Assembly: GCA_001692895.1 (NCBI GenBank)
Contig: KV748267.1
Coordinates: 248,001-312,000, forward strand
Source: Cenococcum geophilum 1.58
Taxonomy: Eukaryota > Ascomycota > Dothideomycetes > Gloniales > Gloniaceae
Direction of reading: 5' to 3'
DNA: 64,000 nucleotides
Below the pieces are notes generated by a model. The model searched no databases. It was not told where the DNA came from and was given only the letters and a program-made list of their open reading frames with translations. Positions within the stretch are counted from its first letter, which is position 1. Each line of letters starts with the position of its first letter. The position numbers were made by a program, and so were the translations under genes. Positions 48,811 to 60,485 of this stretch are shown in pieces.

Positions 48811-49854
48811 TTAATTATTCATCCTAAAGCTAAAGCGATTAACTGAACCTACTCTTAAAAAGTTATAACCACTAAAATATATAAATTTGGCTCTCTCGGA
48901 CTTCGACTTGCAGCAGTTAATAATACTCCTAGTTATTCGTCCGCCGATAAACACCTCTCTTAAGAGCACGTAGTGTAGGCTAAAATTGCAGTACACCTAT
49001 GGGATTCCGGCACTTATTGGAAAGTTATAGGCGGCGTTAATTAGTCTATGGCTAACCGTAATTATTGGCTCGCTAGCTTTATGGTCGTGATTTCTAGAAT
49101 ATAGATAATACGAATCTCGAAACTACGCGCATGCTATAAGTAAAGCCCAGGAATCCAGCTCAACCTAGCACTTACCAACTCTTTTTATTTGTTTGCGGCG
49201 TAGCAGGTTTATAATGACCTTTTCCTATTCTGGGCGAAGTCGCGAGCCAAAACAAGGTGGCTTAAAGTCCTTTCTACGAAGACTAACGCCTTCTTTAAAT
49301 AACAGTCGAATAAAGGCGATTTTAATTGGGTTATATATAGCTGCCTCTTATATAAAGCGATCTGGTTATGCTCTAGCGTCCCATAGTATATATATAATCT
49401 CTTTTCGGCCATAAGAAATAGCTGCGTTTAGCGGGATGCGTCTATTAGTAGGTTTAACTTCGGCCCTATACTCAAGTAGTAGTTTAACAATTTCTACGTT
49501 AGCTCTCCACGAAAGTTCTGAGAGCACGCTTTCGCCTTCTCTTAGTGCGTTAATAGGCGCGCCCTATTCTAGTAGCAGGCGAACTACATCCATATAGCCT
49601 TTCTCAGCGGCTAATAGTAGGGGCTTAATAAGATTATTAACGTTAATGAATAGAACGGCCTTTTAAGCGGTGCTAGTCCGCCCGAACTTCGCCGCCTAGG
49701 ACATTGCGGAGCTGCTGCTGCGTTTATAAAGCTTATTATTTAGTATACAATAGAAGTAATGGCCCATAATGACGAGAGCATTAATGTCGCACACGTGTTT
49801 AAGATATCCCGCTATTCTAAGAATTAATTTAATAGGTAGATAAAGTATAGACAT
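48811..49854 (-). pseudogene. F-box/ankyrin-repeat protein 1
   Basis: Minus-strand frame from ATG 49854 to TAA 48811, about 347 codons with only around nine stops. It begins MSILYLPIKLILRIAGYL, KHVCDINAL and FYCILNNKLYKR, matching a fungal F-box-like start. Ankyrin-type helices follow: KPLLLAAEKGYMDVVRLLLE, GAPINAL, NVEIVKLLLEYRAEVKPTNR, PLNAAISYGRKEIIYILWDA and IRLLFKEGVSLRRKD. F-box/ankyrin proteins are probable substrate adaptors of SCF ubiquitin ligases and are heavily duplicated in fungi, which would make them RIP targets. A possible short intron with a GTAAGT start at 49175 lies in the distal part. Confidence 0.68.
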
Positions 49855-50309
49855 TTCCGATGATTAAGAGTGCTATTTAAGGCATAGCGGGAGTGGACAG
49901 GTTTTCCCCTTATTTTAAGTCTTTAGGGCCAAACCAAATATTTGGTTGTTAGCGGCATTATATACTATTTTAGCCAACAGTATCCGAACTCTTATAACTT
50001 TAAAGCTCTTAAAAGTATACGCAAAATATTTATAAAATACTAAAACTAGAAATAAAAGAAATATATAAGGATAGATCTAAAAACATTAAAGAAGTTCCTA
50101 TATAAAGACCCCTATAAACTTCGCAACGACCCGAAACCCCCTTACACATACTTAAAGAAGTTCCCACGTAAACAGTCCTATAAGTATAGCCATAAGTCTA
50201 AGCCCCCTTACGTAACCTAACTACCCCTCCCCACTATACCGGAATAGATGGACAACCGCTGTGTATAATAAGCAGAGAAATAATTTAAATAAAAAGAAAA
50301 CACTATAGA
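49855..50309. other. Spacer left of an unknown remnant
   Basis: About 450 bases upstream of F-box/ankyrin 1. It could contain that gene's promoter. No motif or coding frame is recognised. Near-duplicate CCCCCTTA and CCTATAAG-type stretches around 50105-50225 suggest low-level internal repetition. Confidence 0.3.
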
Positions 50310-51075
50310 ATAACATGTTTATATCCTTAAGGTATAAATCTATAAGTACCTTAGTCTTAAACACGACCTTTAGTCGCTAAGGCGATATATATTCCCAGTC
50401 CGCAAGAAATCCAAAAAATCCCAGGTCGTCGGCATGGATTTACCTTCTATTATCGCTTTTAAGATAGTAAATAAGTTTATCTAAGGAAAGGCCTAGATCC
50501 TCGCGAATGCTTTATAGCTCGCTATAAGTTAAGCAGGTAGAAACTATAGTGGGAATAGTAAAATATTGTTTTATTTTGCGATAGGCTAAGCGAAGAGAGG
50601 CTAAGGTGGGTGTAGTATAGGGTAAAAGTTTAATCCTTTTGCCAACTTTTATTAGAACTCTTCTTTATGTTTATATCTTGCACTTATAAACTTAAGACTA
50701 TAGAGTTAAGGATACTATATTCAATCGTCGCCTATATTTAGTTAATATTATTGGCCTCATTATTGACTAACATCTCTTTATTGCTGTCTGCCCCTATTTC
50801 TTAATCCTTAGTGCTAAAGCTACTTTCCCTATTATATAATGTCTCTGCGTCCCATTCTTGATCCTTATTACTAAAGTCATTTTCCGTACCAGCCAACGCC
50901 TCTAGGTTGCCGTCGCTACCCCTAAAGTCAGTTTCTCTATCTATGAATTCCTACTCGCTAGCTGACGATTTAGGAACGCTGCACTCGTAAGTACTTGGGG
51001 ATTGTGTAATATTACTTAAAGAGAAGTTGTAATTAATGTTGTCGGGGATATAGAATATAGTAATAACTTCTTTAG
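50310..51075 (-). pseudogene. Unrecognised acidic-N-terminus gene remnant
   Basis: The minus-strand N-terminal part (51075 to about 50710) is acidic and Ser-rich: NYNFSLSNITQSPSTYECSV, FRGSDGNLEALAGTENDFSN, DAETLYNRESSFSTKD, GADSNKEML. It has internal repetition of a SNKDQE/STKD type. A second open stretch (50645 to 50310) reads LPYTTPTLASLRLAYRKIKQ, ELQSIREDLGLSLDKLIYYL and ADDLGFFGFLADW. Stops are TAA/TAG. I do not recognise the family. A partial second copy of the acidic part lies at 55670-55810. Confidence 0.4.
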
Positions 51076-53141
51076 CAATGTTTGATATAATATAATATCC
51101 TTTATAAAAGGGGTGTGCTTAAGAGTAGTAGAATGTATAAATAAGGGTATAAGTCTGTGTGCTTCTAAGTACTAGCTACTTAGCGTCTTAAATATAAGTC
51201 CTACCTTAACGTAAGGCAGATTAATATAAGTTATTATGCCGCCTATATAAGGCGGAGCGCTTATAGAGGGCTTAGCTAAAATGCTAATTAAACCACCCTA
51301 TAACGTACTAATAGCTCCTTTGCCATAGATAGGGAGTAAATATATAAGATTAACTGGCTAAGATAAGTCTACTACTTAAGCAGTGTCCTGCTCCGTAAAG
51401 GGTGGGCGTCAGGAGTAGATTATATAATGCTATTCCTACTAGGTAAGGCGTTATTAGGGGTTTATTATTAGCTTCTGGTTCTAGTTTATAACTTTATGTA
51501 AACGCCTTAGGGCCCTACACTGTTAGGGCTGTCTAAAAGCTAAGTTGCCTGTTTACCTTATATCGACCTTAGGCTAGGCTCGTTAGCTATTAATTTATTA
51601 AGATAGGAAGTTGTATTAAGGCGCGTAATGGGGCTTAAGCGAAGCCACGCAACTAGATGGGCATTGCTATATAAAGCAACGCTTAACTAGCTGCCTCTAT
51701 ATCGCCATCTCGGAATGATTAAAAGAAAGGGGCTAATGCTAGCCCTTGTCGTTTAATATAACCCTTATGTGGAGGTATAGCAAAGTAGGGTGTGGATAGG
51801 GAAGGATTATGCTCCTATCGTGGCTATATTAAAGCGCATTTATAATGCTATACTAGTATCCCTAAGTTAGTAAATCGGCTTAACTTTTAAGGCGTAGTTA
51901 AAGTAGAGCCTACTATTAGCTCTCCTATTAGCTAAGTAGTAGAGAGGAGTAGGATATAAAAGGCCTTTATATCCTTTAACCAGACCTATATTAAGTACAG
52001 TATCCTTTAAGGAAATCCCTCCTTACTTTCTTGTAAAGACACTTAAACTATTAGCTGCCTTATCTCTTTAATAATAAGCGACTCGGACGCTATAATAGAG
52101 GATACTATATTATATCTGATTAAGGTGCGCTTTAAATATTAAAACCTTTACGGGATACCGCTAACGGAGCTAGGATATACTACTTGCTTCTAATCCTAAG
52201 GGCTCTAATAAGGCCGTTAATACAGTAGGGCAGGTATACAATAGTTGCTTCCTTATAGTTTTATCCGTTCGCTAGCTTACTAATATAATTAGAATATCTA
52301 GTTAGTACCGGAATATAGGAATAATTTAGAGAATAAGAAGGCTAATGCGGAAGGAACTATAAGGAAATGCTTACCCCGCACTAATAAGATAAAGAAGTTG
52401 CCTTAATATAGTCCGCTTAGTAACTCTTTCTAATAAAGCTTATTAACCCCTAGCTTACTCTATTAGGGGCAATAAAAAGACTAGGTAGCTTAATTAACTA
52501 ACTTAGCTATAGGCTTAGCTAACTTAATAGAAAAGTTAATAGCCTTAAGAATAGTAACTGCTACGTTATAAGTTATTTAGGGAAGGTTAATAATTAGATT
52601 AACAGCCTAAGAAGTAACTAGAAAGAAATAAGAAATTCTATTAGGCGGTTTTAAAATAAAATCCACACTCTTAAGAGAGGTAGTAATGAAACTTTAGATT
52701 ATAGAGATAAATGGGTTACAAAGGCTAGAAACAAGATTACGGTATTAAAGAGGAAAAGGGCACGCTTAACCTAAGGATAGAGAAGTCTGCAGAATTAAGG
52801 AGGAAATTTGTTAGCTTAAATAGTATACTCTTTAGTTATTATATTATTTACTTATTAAAGGAAATTTATATATTAAATTTAAGCTAGAACTAGCCCTGCC
52901 CTTTATGGCGAGTGTTTGCCGTATTAGCAATAAGTTAGTAGATTTAACTAAGCTTAGCGTCTAAAGCGAGCAGAACTACGTTTCCCTGTTACGTGTTTAA
53001 GTCTAGTCGCTCTCTACTATCGTCTTCTTTACTAGTAGAGGATAGTATTTATCCTTAAAATAGAAGTTAGTTTATAGAATAATAGAAAAAAAGGGGGCCT
53101 ATAAGGGCCTCTGGGTCTAAAGGCTATAAAGACTGTTTAAT
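51076..53141. other. Gene-poor stretch with coding-like fragments
   Basis: About 2 kb with no clear gene. A plus-strand frame at about 52648-52760 (HTLKRGSNETLDYRDKWVTK, ARNKITVLKRKRARL) is open and charged and may be part of an unknown gene. Sequence at about 52980-53110, just 3' of the kinase remnant, has a diverged copy near 56215-56260. Short inverted motifs such as CGCCTATATAAGGCG near 51240 are seen. No retroelement signal was found. Confidence 0.35.
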
Positions 53142-55535
53142 TCACTAATACGGTAAATACCCCAGCTATTTTAACCCGCGGAGTTCTACTATTGCCCATT
53201 ACATCTCCCGCATAAATTCATCACGTCCTTCCGGCTGCTTATTTAGACCCTCCTTAGGTACCCGTTTTCTCTTCTAATTTAGTAAGATAATACCTAGCAC
53301 AGCCCGCGGTTTTAGAACCTCGGCCCGTTCGAAGTCAATTATTATCACTTTAACCTCTGCATTCCAAAGCATATTATAAGGCATCGCATCTCGGTGCAAA
53401 ACTCCTAGTCAATAGACGGCCCGAATTAAGCGCTTAACCTATTCTATCAGGTATAGCCTATTATTACCGTTAATACATTAAGAGATTAGTTTCCCCCTAA
53501 AACTAAGGAATATTATATAAACGATCTTTATAATACCGTCATAGAAATACAGACGGTTAAGATCGATATTTCCTAGATATACTGGTATATACATACCCTG
53601 GATCGGACGGAGGCGCTCGTAAATAGTGGCCTCCTAATTTAGGTGGCCGACGAAGTTAATAACAGTGCATTTCGCGGCTAGGGTATATCCGTATAACGTC
53701 AACCTAACCTTAAACAAAGCCCCGTGTGCTTTATATACGCCTACCAGCTTATAATTAGTATCTAGATCTTTTAAGAGTTGCTAGCGCATAAGATTAAGGA
53801 AGGTAGGTTAGTTAATCCAATAATGGCTCCCGCCGTAATCTCGCACGTTTAGACACGTCTTGTTAAGTAAACCCCCCTCTACTAAGCTAAGAAGACATTT
53901 TTGGGTGTAATACTGCCCACCTTTACCTCTATGGCGGGAATCGCGACCAGATAATCTGCTAGTAGGGTTTATAGTTTAGGGTAGAAGCTAGGGTAAAGAT
54001 TGCTAAAATGGACGGCTTAGAGTATTAGGATTAAACTTATTATCACTAGATTCACTCCAATTCTATAATAGGTAACACTAAGGGGAACTAGTTAACGTTA
54101 CTTTAGGTTAGAGCTAGATAGGTAATATATAAAGAAAATCGTTTTGCCTAGGTGCCCGGTACTCTAATAAAGGCGTATTATATATAGGAATTATATCTAG
54201 TAGATTGTTATAGATCACCTTCTAGCTTTTTAGTTAAGCGGCCGCGTTAGTCCGCTAATTCTAATTCTAAGGTGGCGTCTTTAGCGCCTAAAGGGTGAAT
54301 GCTAGCATCTATCTAACGGTGGTTAGATATAATTAATTTCCTATATCTAAATCTGGTGCCTATCTAGTCGTCTCCCTAACATTACCCTTAGGGACAGATA
54401 GGAAATAGTAGACTATCTTAGGATTATAGGGCACTTATAGAAAGATAAATGCTTCGCCAGTATAAATGCACCTATACTTTAGTCTAGCCTAGACTATATA
54501 AGAAAAGGCCTAAGTAATAATGGCAGCGACTAGGCGACGGAAGTGGTTTTATAGGCTGTTAATCTCGCGGCAGCGGACTATTTCTTTAAGTTCCATGTTA
54601 TTAAGACCCTTATAGATATAGCCAAAAGTTAGTTTATAGGGAGCCTTATACTTAATAATAAAGGTAGTAATATAATGCTCTGTGTTCTAAGTTTTGCTAG
54701 AAGTATTATATACGCAGAACTGATTTACACAAGGACGTAACAACCTTGCTAATTCTAACATTGCCACAGCCGTAGGCTCGGCCACGCTAGGCTCGTCTGG
54801 CGGCTTTATCCGCTTAGCCTAGGCTTAGAGATAGGGTAACCGCCGTTACTAGTTCCCAGATATACTTATTTATTACATATCCTCCTCTATCCACTATTCT
54901 AGGCTAAGAGTATTAGTATAATTTTTAAATTTTACTAACCCCTTTAGGCGGAACTTCTGCTAAAGCGTCGGATTATTATAAAGTTGTTTAATAATTAATA
55001 ATATGTAGTCCTTAATGGTGTAGCGCTAAAAGTAATTTAAGTCTAGCTTAGAACTTATTATTCTTTAGCGGATAGTCTCCCTAGACTTTTCTAATATGTA
55101 TAGCGAAGTAAAGTATTGTTCTAGCATAAAATCTAATCCTATAAGGTCGTTCCAGATAGCTTCCTGCTATACTAGAAAATCCTCCTATACTTAGATTCTT
55201 TTAGGGCGAATCTTATTATTCGCATTAGTAGGGTTACCCTATGTTAACAACGTCATATTAGTTTGGACGGTAAGGCCTAAGTAGAGATAGGCGTGACAGG
55301 CGTTAAGAAACTCGGGTAGTGTTGTCTTGCGGGTTTTCTCTTCAGCTTCTTCCCGGGCGCGCTCTGCTTCTTCCTATACGCGCTCTACTTCTTCCTATAC
55401 GCGCTCTACTTCTTCCTATACGCGCTCTGCTTCTTCCTATACACGCTCTACTTCTTCTCGTCTACGCTGCTCTTCTTGTCGTCTACGTTGCTCTTTAAGG
55501 AAAAGCTATTTATAATTAGGTAAGTGTTAGGCCAT
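53142..55535 (-). pseudogene. Kinase-like protein of a fungal accessory family, RIP-damaged
   Basis: Minus-strand frame from ATG 55535 to TGA 53142, about 798 codons. The N-terminus is a coiled coil of EEVERV/EEAERA heptads built from 21-bp tandem repeats (55377-55462). Next come TTLPEFLNACHAYLYLGL, TNANNKIRPKRIQV, a middle domain (MELKEIVRCREINSL, FSYIV, GEAFIFL, YYFLSVPKGNVRET) and the kinase-like end. That end has TLAAKCTVINFVGHLN, IPIYLGNIDL, YFYDGI, the catalytic loop VLHRDAMPYNMLWN and the metal site VIIIDFERAEVLKPRAV, with Asp kept although the canonical DFG is DFE in this family. Length and layout agree with what I recall of a large, lineage-expanded fungal kinase-like family. Stops lie at Gln/Trp positions, and frames are otherwise continuous. 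Confidence 0.72.
55377..55462 (-). repeat. 21-bp tandem repeats coding heptads
   Basis: Four near-identical 21-bp units in a row, each encoding one seven-residue coiled-coil heptad of the kinase-like gene's N-terminus on the minus strand. The plus-strand open frame over them (Ser/Tyr/Thr/Arg-rich) is an artefact. Copy number may vary between alleles. Confidence 0.75.
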
Positions 55536-56460
55536 ATTATAGCGGCGATAATAATAATAACAGGAGAGCGTATGGGGGAGAGTTTTATTTATAGCGGATG
55601 CCTTAGCGATTTAGGCGAAGCGGATCAATAGAAATATCTAAACGGTTTTACTAATAATCTGGAACCCGTAATAGCGTTATCTCTTTATTGCTGTTTGCCC
55701 CTATTTCTTAATCCTTAGTGCTAAAGCCACTTTCTTTACTAAATGTCTCTGCGCCCTATTTTTAATCCTTATTACTAAAGTCACTTTCTATACGCAATCA
55801 CGTTTATCTCTTATAGCATTTATTAAGAATTAAAGTGTTAATTATGATTTCCTTAGCTTAGTATTTTGTTTCTATATAGTTACTTCTATATTAAGAATCT
55901 CTCGTTATTATCTAAACGCAAATAAATAAATTCTTACATATTGGATTAAAGTCGGAGACTTGCTTATAGTAAGCAAGCTTAATAAGTCCTCCACCTTTAT
56001 ATGCTTAGTAGTAATGAGTTAGCCGCCTGGTAACTTAATTGGTCCTCTATAAAGAATTAAATTTAAGGTATTAAAGACTCCGATCCCAATATCTTAGAAT
56101 TAACCTTTGTTAACCTATCCTCTTTAACCTAGTTAAAATGTGCTAGAGTCTTCTTAACCGGAATAAGATAGATTCTTTCCTTTAAAACAGTTAGTATATT
56201 CCATATAGTAATAGAGAAAAGAGGGCCTACTAGGTCTTGTGGGTTTGGAGGCTATAAAGGTTGATTTGTAGACGTATAAATATAAAATTGACCTTTGCGC
56301 CGTATTAGGATATAGCAATCTACGTTAAAGTTTCGCTTTAATCTATTAGCCTTTTCTAAGAAGGTCTCCTTTTGCTTTCAAAAATTCTCATTTACGGCTC
56401 GCTTTGATCTCAATAGTAATCTTTACTTTAAACACATAACTATAATAAATAATTAATGAC
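55536..56460 (-). pseudogene. Unrecognised remnants, partly duplicated
   Basis: Two pieces are recognisable as duplicates. 55670-55810 repeats 50765-50930 (acidic remnant), and 56215-56260 repeats 53080-53125 (the 3' flank of the kinase-like gene). On the minus strand the text from about 56440 reads VFKVKITIEIKASRKREFLK, AKGDLLRKG and LLYPNTA, then FSITIWNILTVLKERIYLIP and VKKTLAHFN, then VKEDRLTKVNSKILGSESLI. This is consistent with one unknown gene running leftward. Stops are TAA/TAG. No family is recognised. Confidence 0.4.
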
Positions 56461-57925
56461 TTGGTAGCTCTCTGGCTTTTTTTAGGGTAACTAGGGTATG
56501 GGTTAACTCTGAATTTTATATTAATAAGGTGGGAATATTAAGAGTAAATATAGAATATCCCTTAATGTCGGCCTAAGTTGCGACTCTGAAAACTAAATCT
56601 TGTTCTAAGAACTGGGTCCGATTCTAAAGACTAGAGACTATATCCCGATTCCATTTTCGGGAAACAGGCTAGTTAACTATCAAGAACGCCTACTAAGCCA
56701 AACACACCAAACACGGCCAAAAAGGTATCCTTTAACCCGCTGGTGTCTAGAGCTTATCGATAAAGATTTAGACTTTAGAATACTAGAACAAAGGCTAACC
56801 ACCTAATTGGCTAATTCTTATCGATAACTTTTTAACGCAGCCCAGCGGGTTAAGGGATAGTGTTAAGTTAAGCGGCTTAATGGTCTTAGAAGAGAGTAAG
56901 CACAGGGCTATTTTTATTCTAGCTCAAATTATAATTCTAAAACTAAATCCGATTCTAAAGCTAAGGTCCTAATTCTAGTTCTAGGAGATAGCCAATTAAC
57001 TGCTATAAAAGGGGCGCGATCCCGAAAACCGGATCCGTTTTTAAGAAACTAGATCTTAATTTCAGGAAACGGGTCGATTAACCGCTGTAAAAGCATGTTA
57101 GGTTTAGCTCGTTTCAGAACTAGCCACGTAATCGTATATAGGCGCTTGTATAACTAACCCCAGTTAACCCACTTTTGGGAGCCCTTTTAGCCTCGCTATA
57201 TAAGAGCCCCACTACATTAAAGCCTTACGCGTTACGGAACAAACTAAAACCGGTTATTGTGGCTTAGTATTTGACTAAGCCCTACGAAGCCTCAGTCTAA
57301 GCCACGTCGGATTGGCTTAACTTTTCTACGCCTAATCTTCAATTGTCCTTGCGTTTGCCTACAGGGAGAAGTATACTAAAACATTGTTTCTAAAGTGTAG
57401 AAACCGGAAGCCGATTTTGCAAGCGACTATACTGTGTATAAAGTGAAGTTTTACTAAGATTTGGGCAGGGGCTTATGGCTAGCGGCTAAGGCGTAGGCAG
57501 CACCCTTTGGTAAAACGCATGTAAAATAGGGTAGGCGAGTTATCTAGGCTGAATAAACCTAGGAAAGTAGATGGCATCTCTGCACTAGCTAGTCAACCCC
57601 ATAAAGAGCTCTCGTGTCGATTTAAAGTTAGGTAACCTTTTGACGCTATTTAGAGAGAGTAGAATGGAGAAACTGTTTTTCCGATCCCTCTTCTGGTTTC
57701 GCGAATCCTAAAACCGTAATTTAGGAAACGGGATCTAGATTTATAAATTACAGAATCGTAAATTAGGAAACAGAAAACTAATTTTAGAGACATAACCTCA
57801 ACTTTAATAGTACCAGCTAGGGGAGTAAGCGAAAGAAAGGCCCCTATTAAGCCAGATACCTATAATAATATATAAAAACAGGATAGGACAATATCTAAAT
57901 AATTTTATCTACTGAATAATTTACT
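56461..57925. other. Repeat-rich spacer with MITE
   Basis: About 1.5 kb without a recognised gene. It holds the MITE at 56726-56859. It also holds several diverged units of the form GATTCTAAA..CTA, CGGGAAAC(A)GG and TTAGGAAAC near 56590-56680, 56930-57100 and 57690-57790, similar to units near 60.0-60.2 and 63.7-63.8 kb. The part at 57150-57560 is less mutated, contains CTATATAAG near 57196, and might be a promoter, but no gene follows that I can name. Confidence 0.4.
56726..56859. mobile_element. MITE with 18-bp terminal inverted repeats
   Basis: 134-bp element. The left end is TATCCTTTAACCCGCTGG (56726-56743). The right end is its complement, CCAGCGGGTTAAGGGATA (56842-56859), with one mismatch. 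A subterminal CTTATCGATAA sequence occurs near both ends, in direct form. TA at both tips fits a TA target duplication as in Tc1/mariner-derived MITEs. There is no coding capacity. Confidence 0.7.
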
Positions 57926-58640
57926 ATGCTCTTTAAACTCCTTATTAAAGCTATTACTATCGCTCTTCTTATTTATATATTTGTTATTTTATAGCTTAAA
58001 AGACTAAGAGAATATATATATTATTGTCCATTTCCGTAGATCTTCTCTAGGACCTTTCTATTATATAGGATAAAGCACTCCTCTGGAGACAATTTATCTT
58101 CCATAGGACTGTCTAAGACGTAACCTTCTTAGTTAAGCGCGAGAGCTAGCCTATAACTTTTATTACTAACTCTATAAGGGCTACGACACTCCTAACTATT
58201 GGCTGTTAAATAAGGGACACCCGCCTACTTACGTTAATAATCTAGAAGATGGTCCTCTAACGCCCCTAAATGAGGAGAACTGCTTAGACCTTATATTTAA
58301 GGATAAGAATAAGCGCTCCTATCTTCCTAAGTATAAGGGTTAAGGTTAAGTCTTTGGGGACATTAATAGTAAGTAGGTAATGCGCATAAACCTTTTATAC
58401 TTTACTAATGCAATAACAGTCAGCTTTAAGTAATATTAGTAACGGTCTACGAGCATTTTATTACTTTTATGCTTTAGTTAAAGTGTTTTTAGTTATAGGA
58501 TCGCACTATTAGATATTTTTGTATCTATATAGGATACTTTAATAGAACTATTAAGAGATGCCTTTATAGACTTGCCTATATATCTCTTTAAGTATATTCT
58601 ACCTAAAAATAGTCAGGGTTCCTACTAATAGTAAATTCCA
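57926..58640 (+). pseudogene. Unrecognised gene remnant with N-terminal membrane segment
   Basis: ATG at 57926 opens MLFKLLIKAITIALLIYIFV, a likely membrane anchor, followed by KRLREYIYY. After about 58029 the best frame shifts to another phase (an intron or indel) and reads RRSSLGPFYYIG, YDTPNYWLLNKGHPPTYVNN, LEDGPLTPLNEENCLDLIFK, DKNKRSYLPKYKG and VMRINLLYFTNAITVSF. Stops are TAG/TAA. The acidic, Pro-rich middle looks like real protein, but I cannot name it. Confidence 0.4.
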
Positions 58641-58968
58641 TAAAAAGAGCGCAGGATAATTTATTTTTAAATATGCCTTATTTTTAAAGGACCGAAATAA
58701 ATACGACTTTTATATTAACTAGCTAATGGATTCGCCCTCCTACTTTAGTAAAACTGCTACTACGCTAAGGACCCTGCCGAAATTTTCTCCTATATCCTAA
58801 CTATTAGCTAACGCTGCCTTTTAGTTTATTACTTGCGTAAGAACTAAATATTAGCGAAACTGCTCTAAAGGGCCTTTTAAACTCAGCTAATATATATTTA
58901 CGCTACGCGGAAAAATAGCCTTCGAATATTATAGACTAAGGATTTATTTCCGGATATAATAACACTAC
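58641..58968. other. Spacer between unknown remnant and F-box/ankyrin 2
   Basis: About 330 bases, AT-rich. Nothing is recognised. It lies between convergent remnants and may include both 3' ends. Confidence 0.3.
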
Positions 58969-59870
58969 TTAATTAATCCAATTCTCCTTTAAACGGCGTA
59001 TATAAGCTAATACTCTCACTATAGGAGGAGTACGAGCCCTAAGCTCTATAAGGTATTTAAGAATATTAGCTATACCTAAAACAACACTTACGCTACTCAC
59101 CGCTATACGCCTACGCTGACTTAGTGTGTTAACATTAGCACCTACCTCAATAAGTAACCGAAGCACGTCTATATGTCCGTTATTGGCCGTATAGTGCAGT
59201 AGTATATTAACGCCTTAGTTAAACAGGCTTATATCCTAAAAGTCCCTCCCTAAATCCCTAATCTAATTAGCGGAGATATCTACGCCCTTATTAATAAGAA
59301 GTTAAACAGCGTCTGTAAATCCCCGTCTGGTAGCAAAATATAATAGCGTAAAGCCGGAAATGTTACGCTCTAAGACATTTACTCCCGCCTTAAGAAGCAG
59401 CTTTATTAAAACGGTTTTTCCTTACCCTACTAGGAGGTATAATAATATATTTCCGTAATAATCTTTTAGGTAGATATCGACCTTTAGTTTTTTTAGTAAC
59501 GATTTAAAAGTAAACATGCGGTTGTAAATAGCAGCCTATTCTAAAACTATCCCCCTTTTTCTTTCTCTATAGTAGAGTGTAATATTACTAAGTTTAGTTA
59601 TTAGACAGCCGGAGAGCTTATAGGTATACGTAAGAGCGATAAGATAAAGCTTACCTATTAGAGCTATATGTAGATGCTTCGCTAACTAACTAAGTAAGCT
59701 TAGACTTGCTAGGTTAAGATAATCTATAACTATAAAGAGGAGTTTTAGAGGAAGGTTAACTAGATAAAGGGCCACTATAGCTATAGAAGCGATTGTTACT
59801 GGGCTATCGACTTAGTAAGAGGGTTAAGTTAACTTAATTAACCCTATAAGGGGGAGTATAGGCGGGGGTA
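58969..59870 (-). pseudogene. F-box/ankyrin-repeat protein 2
   Basis: A minus-strand frame of about 300 codons ends at TAA 58969. The F-box-like start is NLPLKLLFIVIDYLNLASLS, LAKHLHIALIGKLYL. Ankyrin helices follow: FKSLLKKLKVDIYLKDYYGN, KTVLIKLLLKAGVNVLERN, GFTLLYFATRRGFTDAV, LLINKGVDISAN, NNGHIDVLRLLIEVGANVNT, IANILKYLIELRARTPPIV. Stops are few and RIP-type. It is the same protein class as the gene at 48811-49854 but not a close copy. The exact start is not fixed (about 59870). Confidence 0.68.
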
Positions 59871-60485
59871 AATAGAATAAAAAAACTTAGGGGCAGAAAA
59901 TATAGAAAGTTCGAGAGTGCTATAGTTGTAAGAAGGTTAACGCCAGAGCATTTATATAGGGGAATCTTAAGCACTGCCTCCAATAGTGTGTTAATTCTCC
60001 TATATTTAAGGTATAGTTCTTTAGAGTCTAGATTTTAATTTTTCCGATCTAGTATACGCTAAACTGGATTCCGAATTCGTTTTCTAGAAATTTGACTTTA
60101 GAATCTGGATTTCAATTTACGCTAACACAAATTTATTCTCTAGAAAAATTAGCCTTTAGTTTTAAGGGACATAACGGGTCCTTTAATTGAACTATAGTAA
60201 TTGCCCTAGCTATATTTTCTATAAACTTTATTTTCGGGAACCTAAAACTTAAGTACTTAGGCAAATTTATTAAGGAACGAGGGCTAAGAATAGTTAGAGT
60301 TATGGGAAGTTTAAACGGAATTCTATATTAAGCAATATAATAATATATATATTTTTCACTTTATGGTTAAATTACTTCTATAGATGCAAATCTGGTTATT
60401 ATAAGTATTAGTCTATTTAAAACTGTTCTAGCTATTTCTACTGTTTACGTTTTAACGGAATGCTTAGAAGAGGCCTCTCTAGTAC
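59871..60485. other. Spacer with repeated units, left of patatin remnant
   Basis: About 600 bases, no gene recognised. Sequence at 60039-60080 is an inverted match to 63692-63733. Units such as AGGGACATAACGGG near 60166 echo AGAGACATAACCTC near 57783. Confidence 0.4.
60039..60080 (+). repeat. Left arm of an inverted repeat around the patatin region
   Basis: Contains TTTTTCCGATCTAG then ACGCTAA and GATTC blocks, about 42 bases. It matches the complement of 63692-63733 with scattered transitions. The pair encloses about 3.6 kb including the patatin remnant. It could be the terminal repeats of an element or copies of a dispersed unit. Confidence 0.5.

Noticed and set aside
49193..49414. Overlapping frames on both strands of 67-73 codons
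   Set aside because: The F-box/ankyrin frame on the minus strand in another phase explains this region, with ankyrin helices running through it.
55327..55515. Plus-strand Ser/Tyr/Arg repeat protein of 62 codons
   Set aside because: It is the complement of the 21-bp repeats that encode coiled-coil heptads of the minus-strand kinase-like gene.
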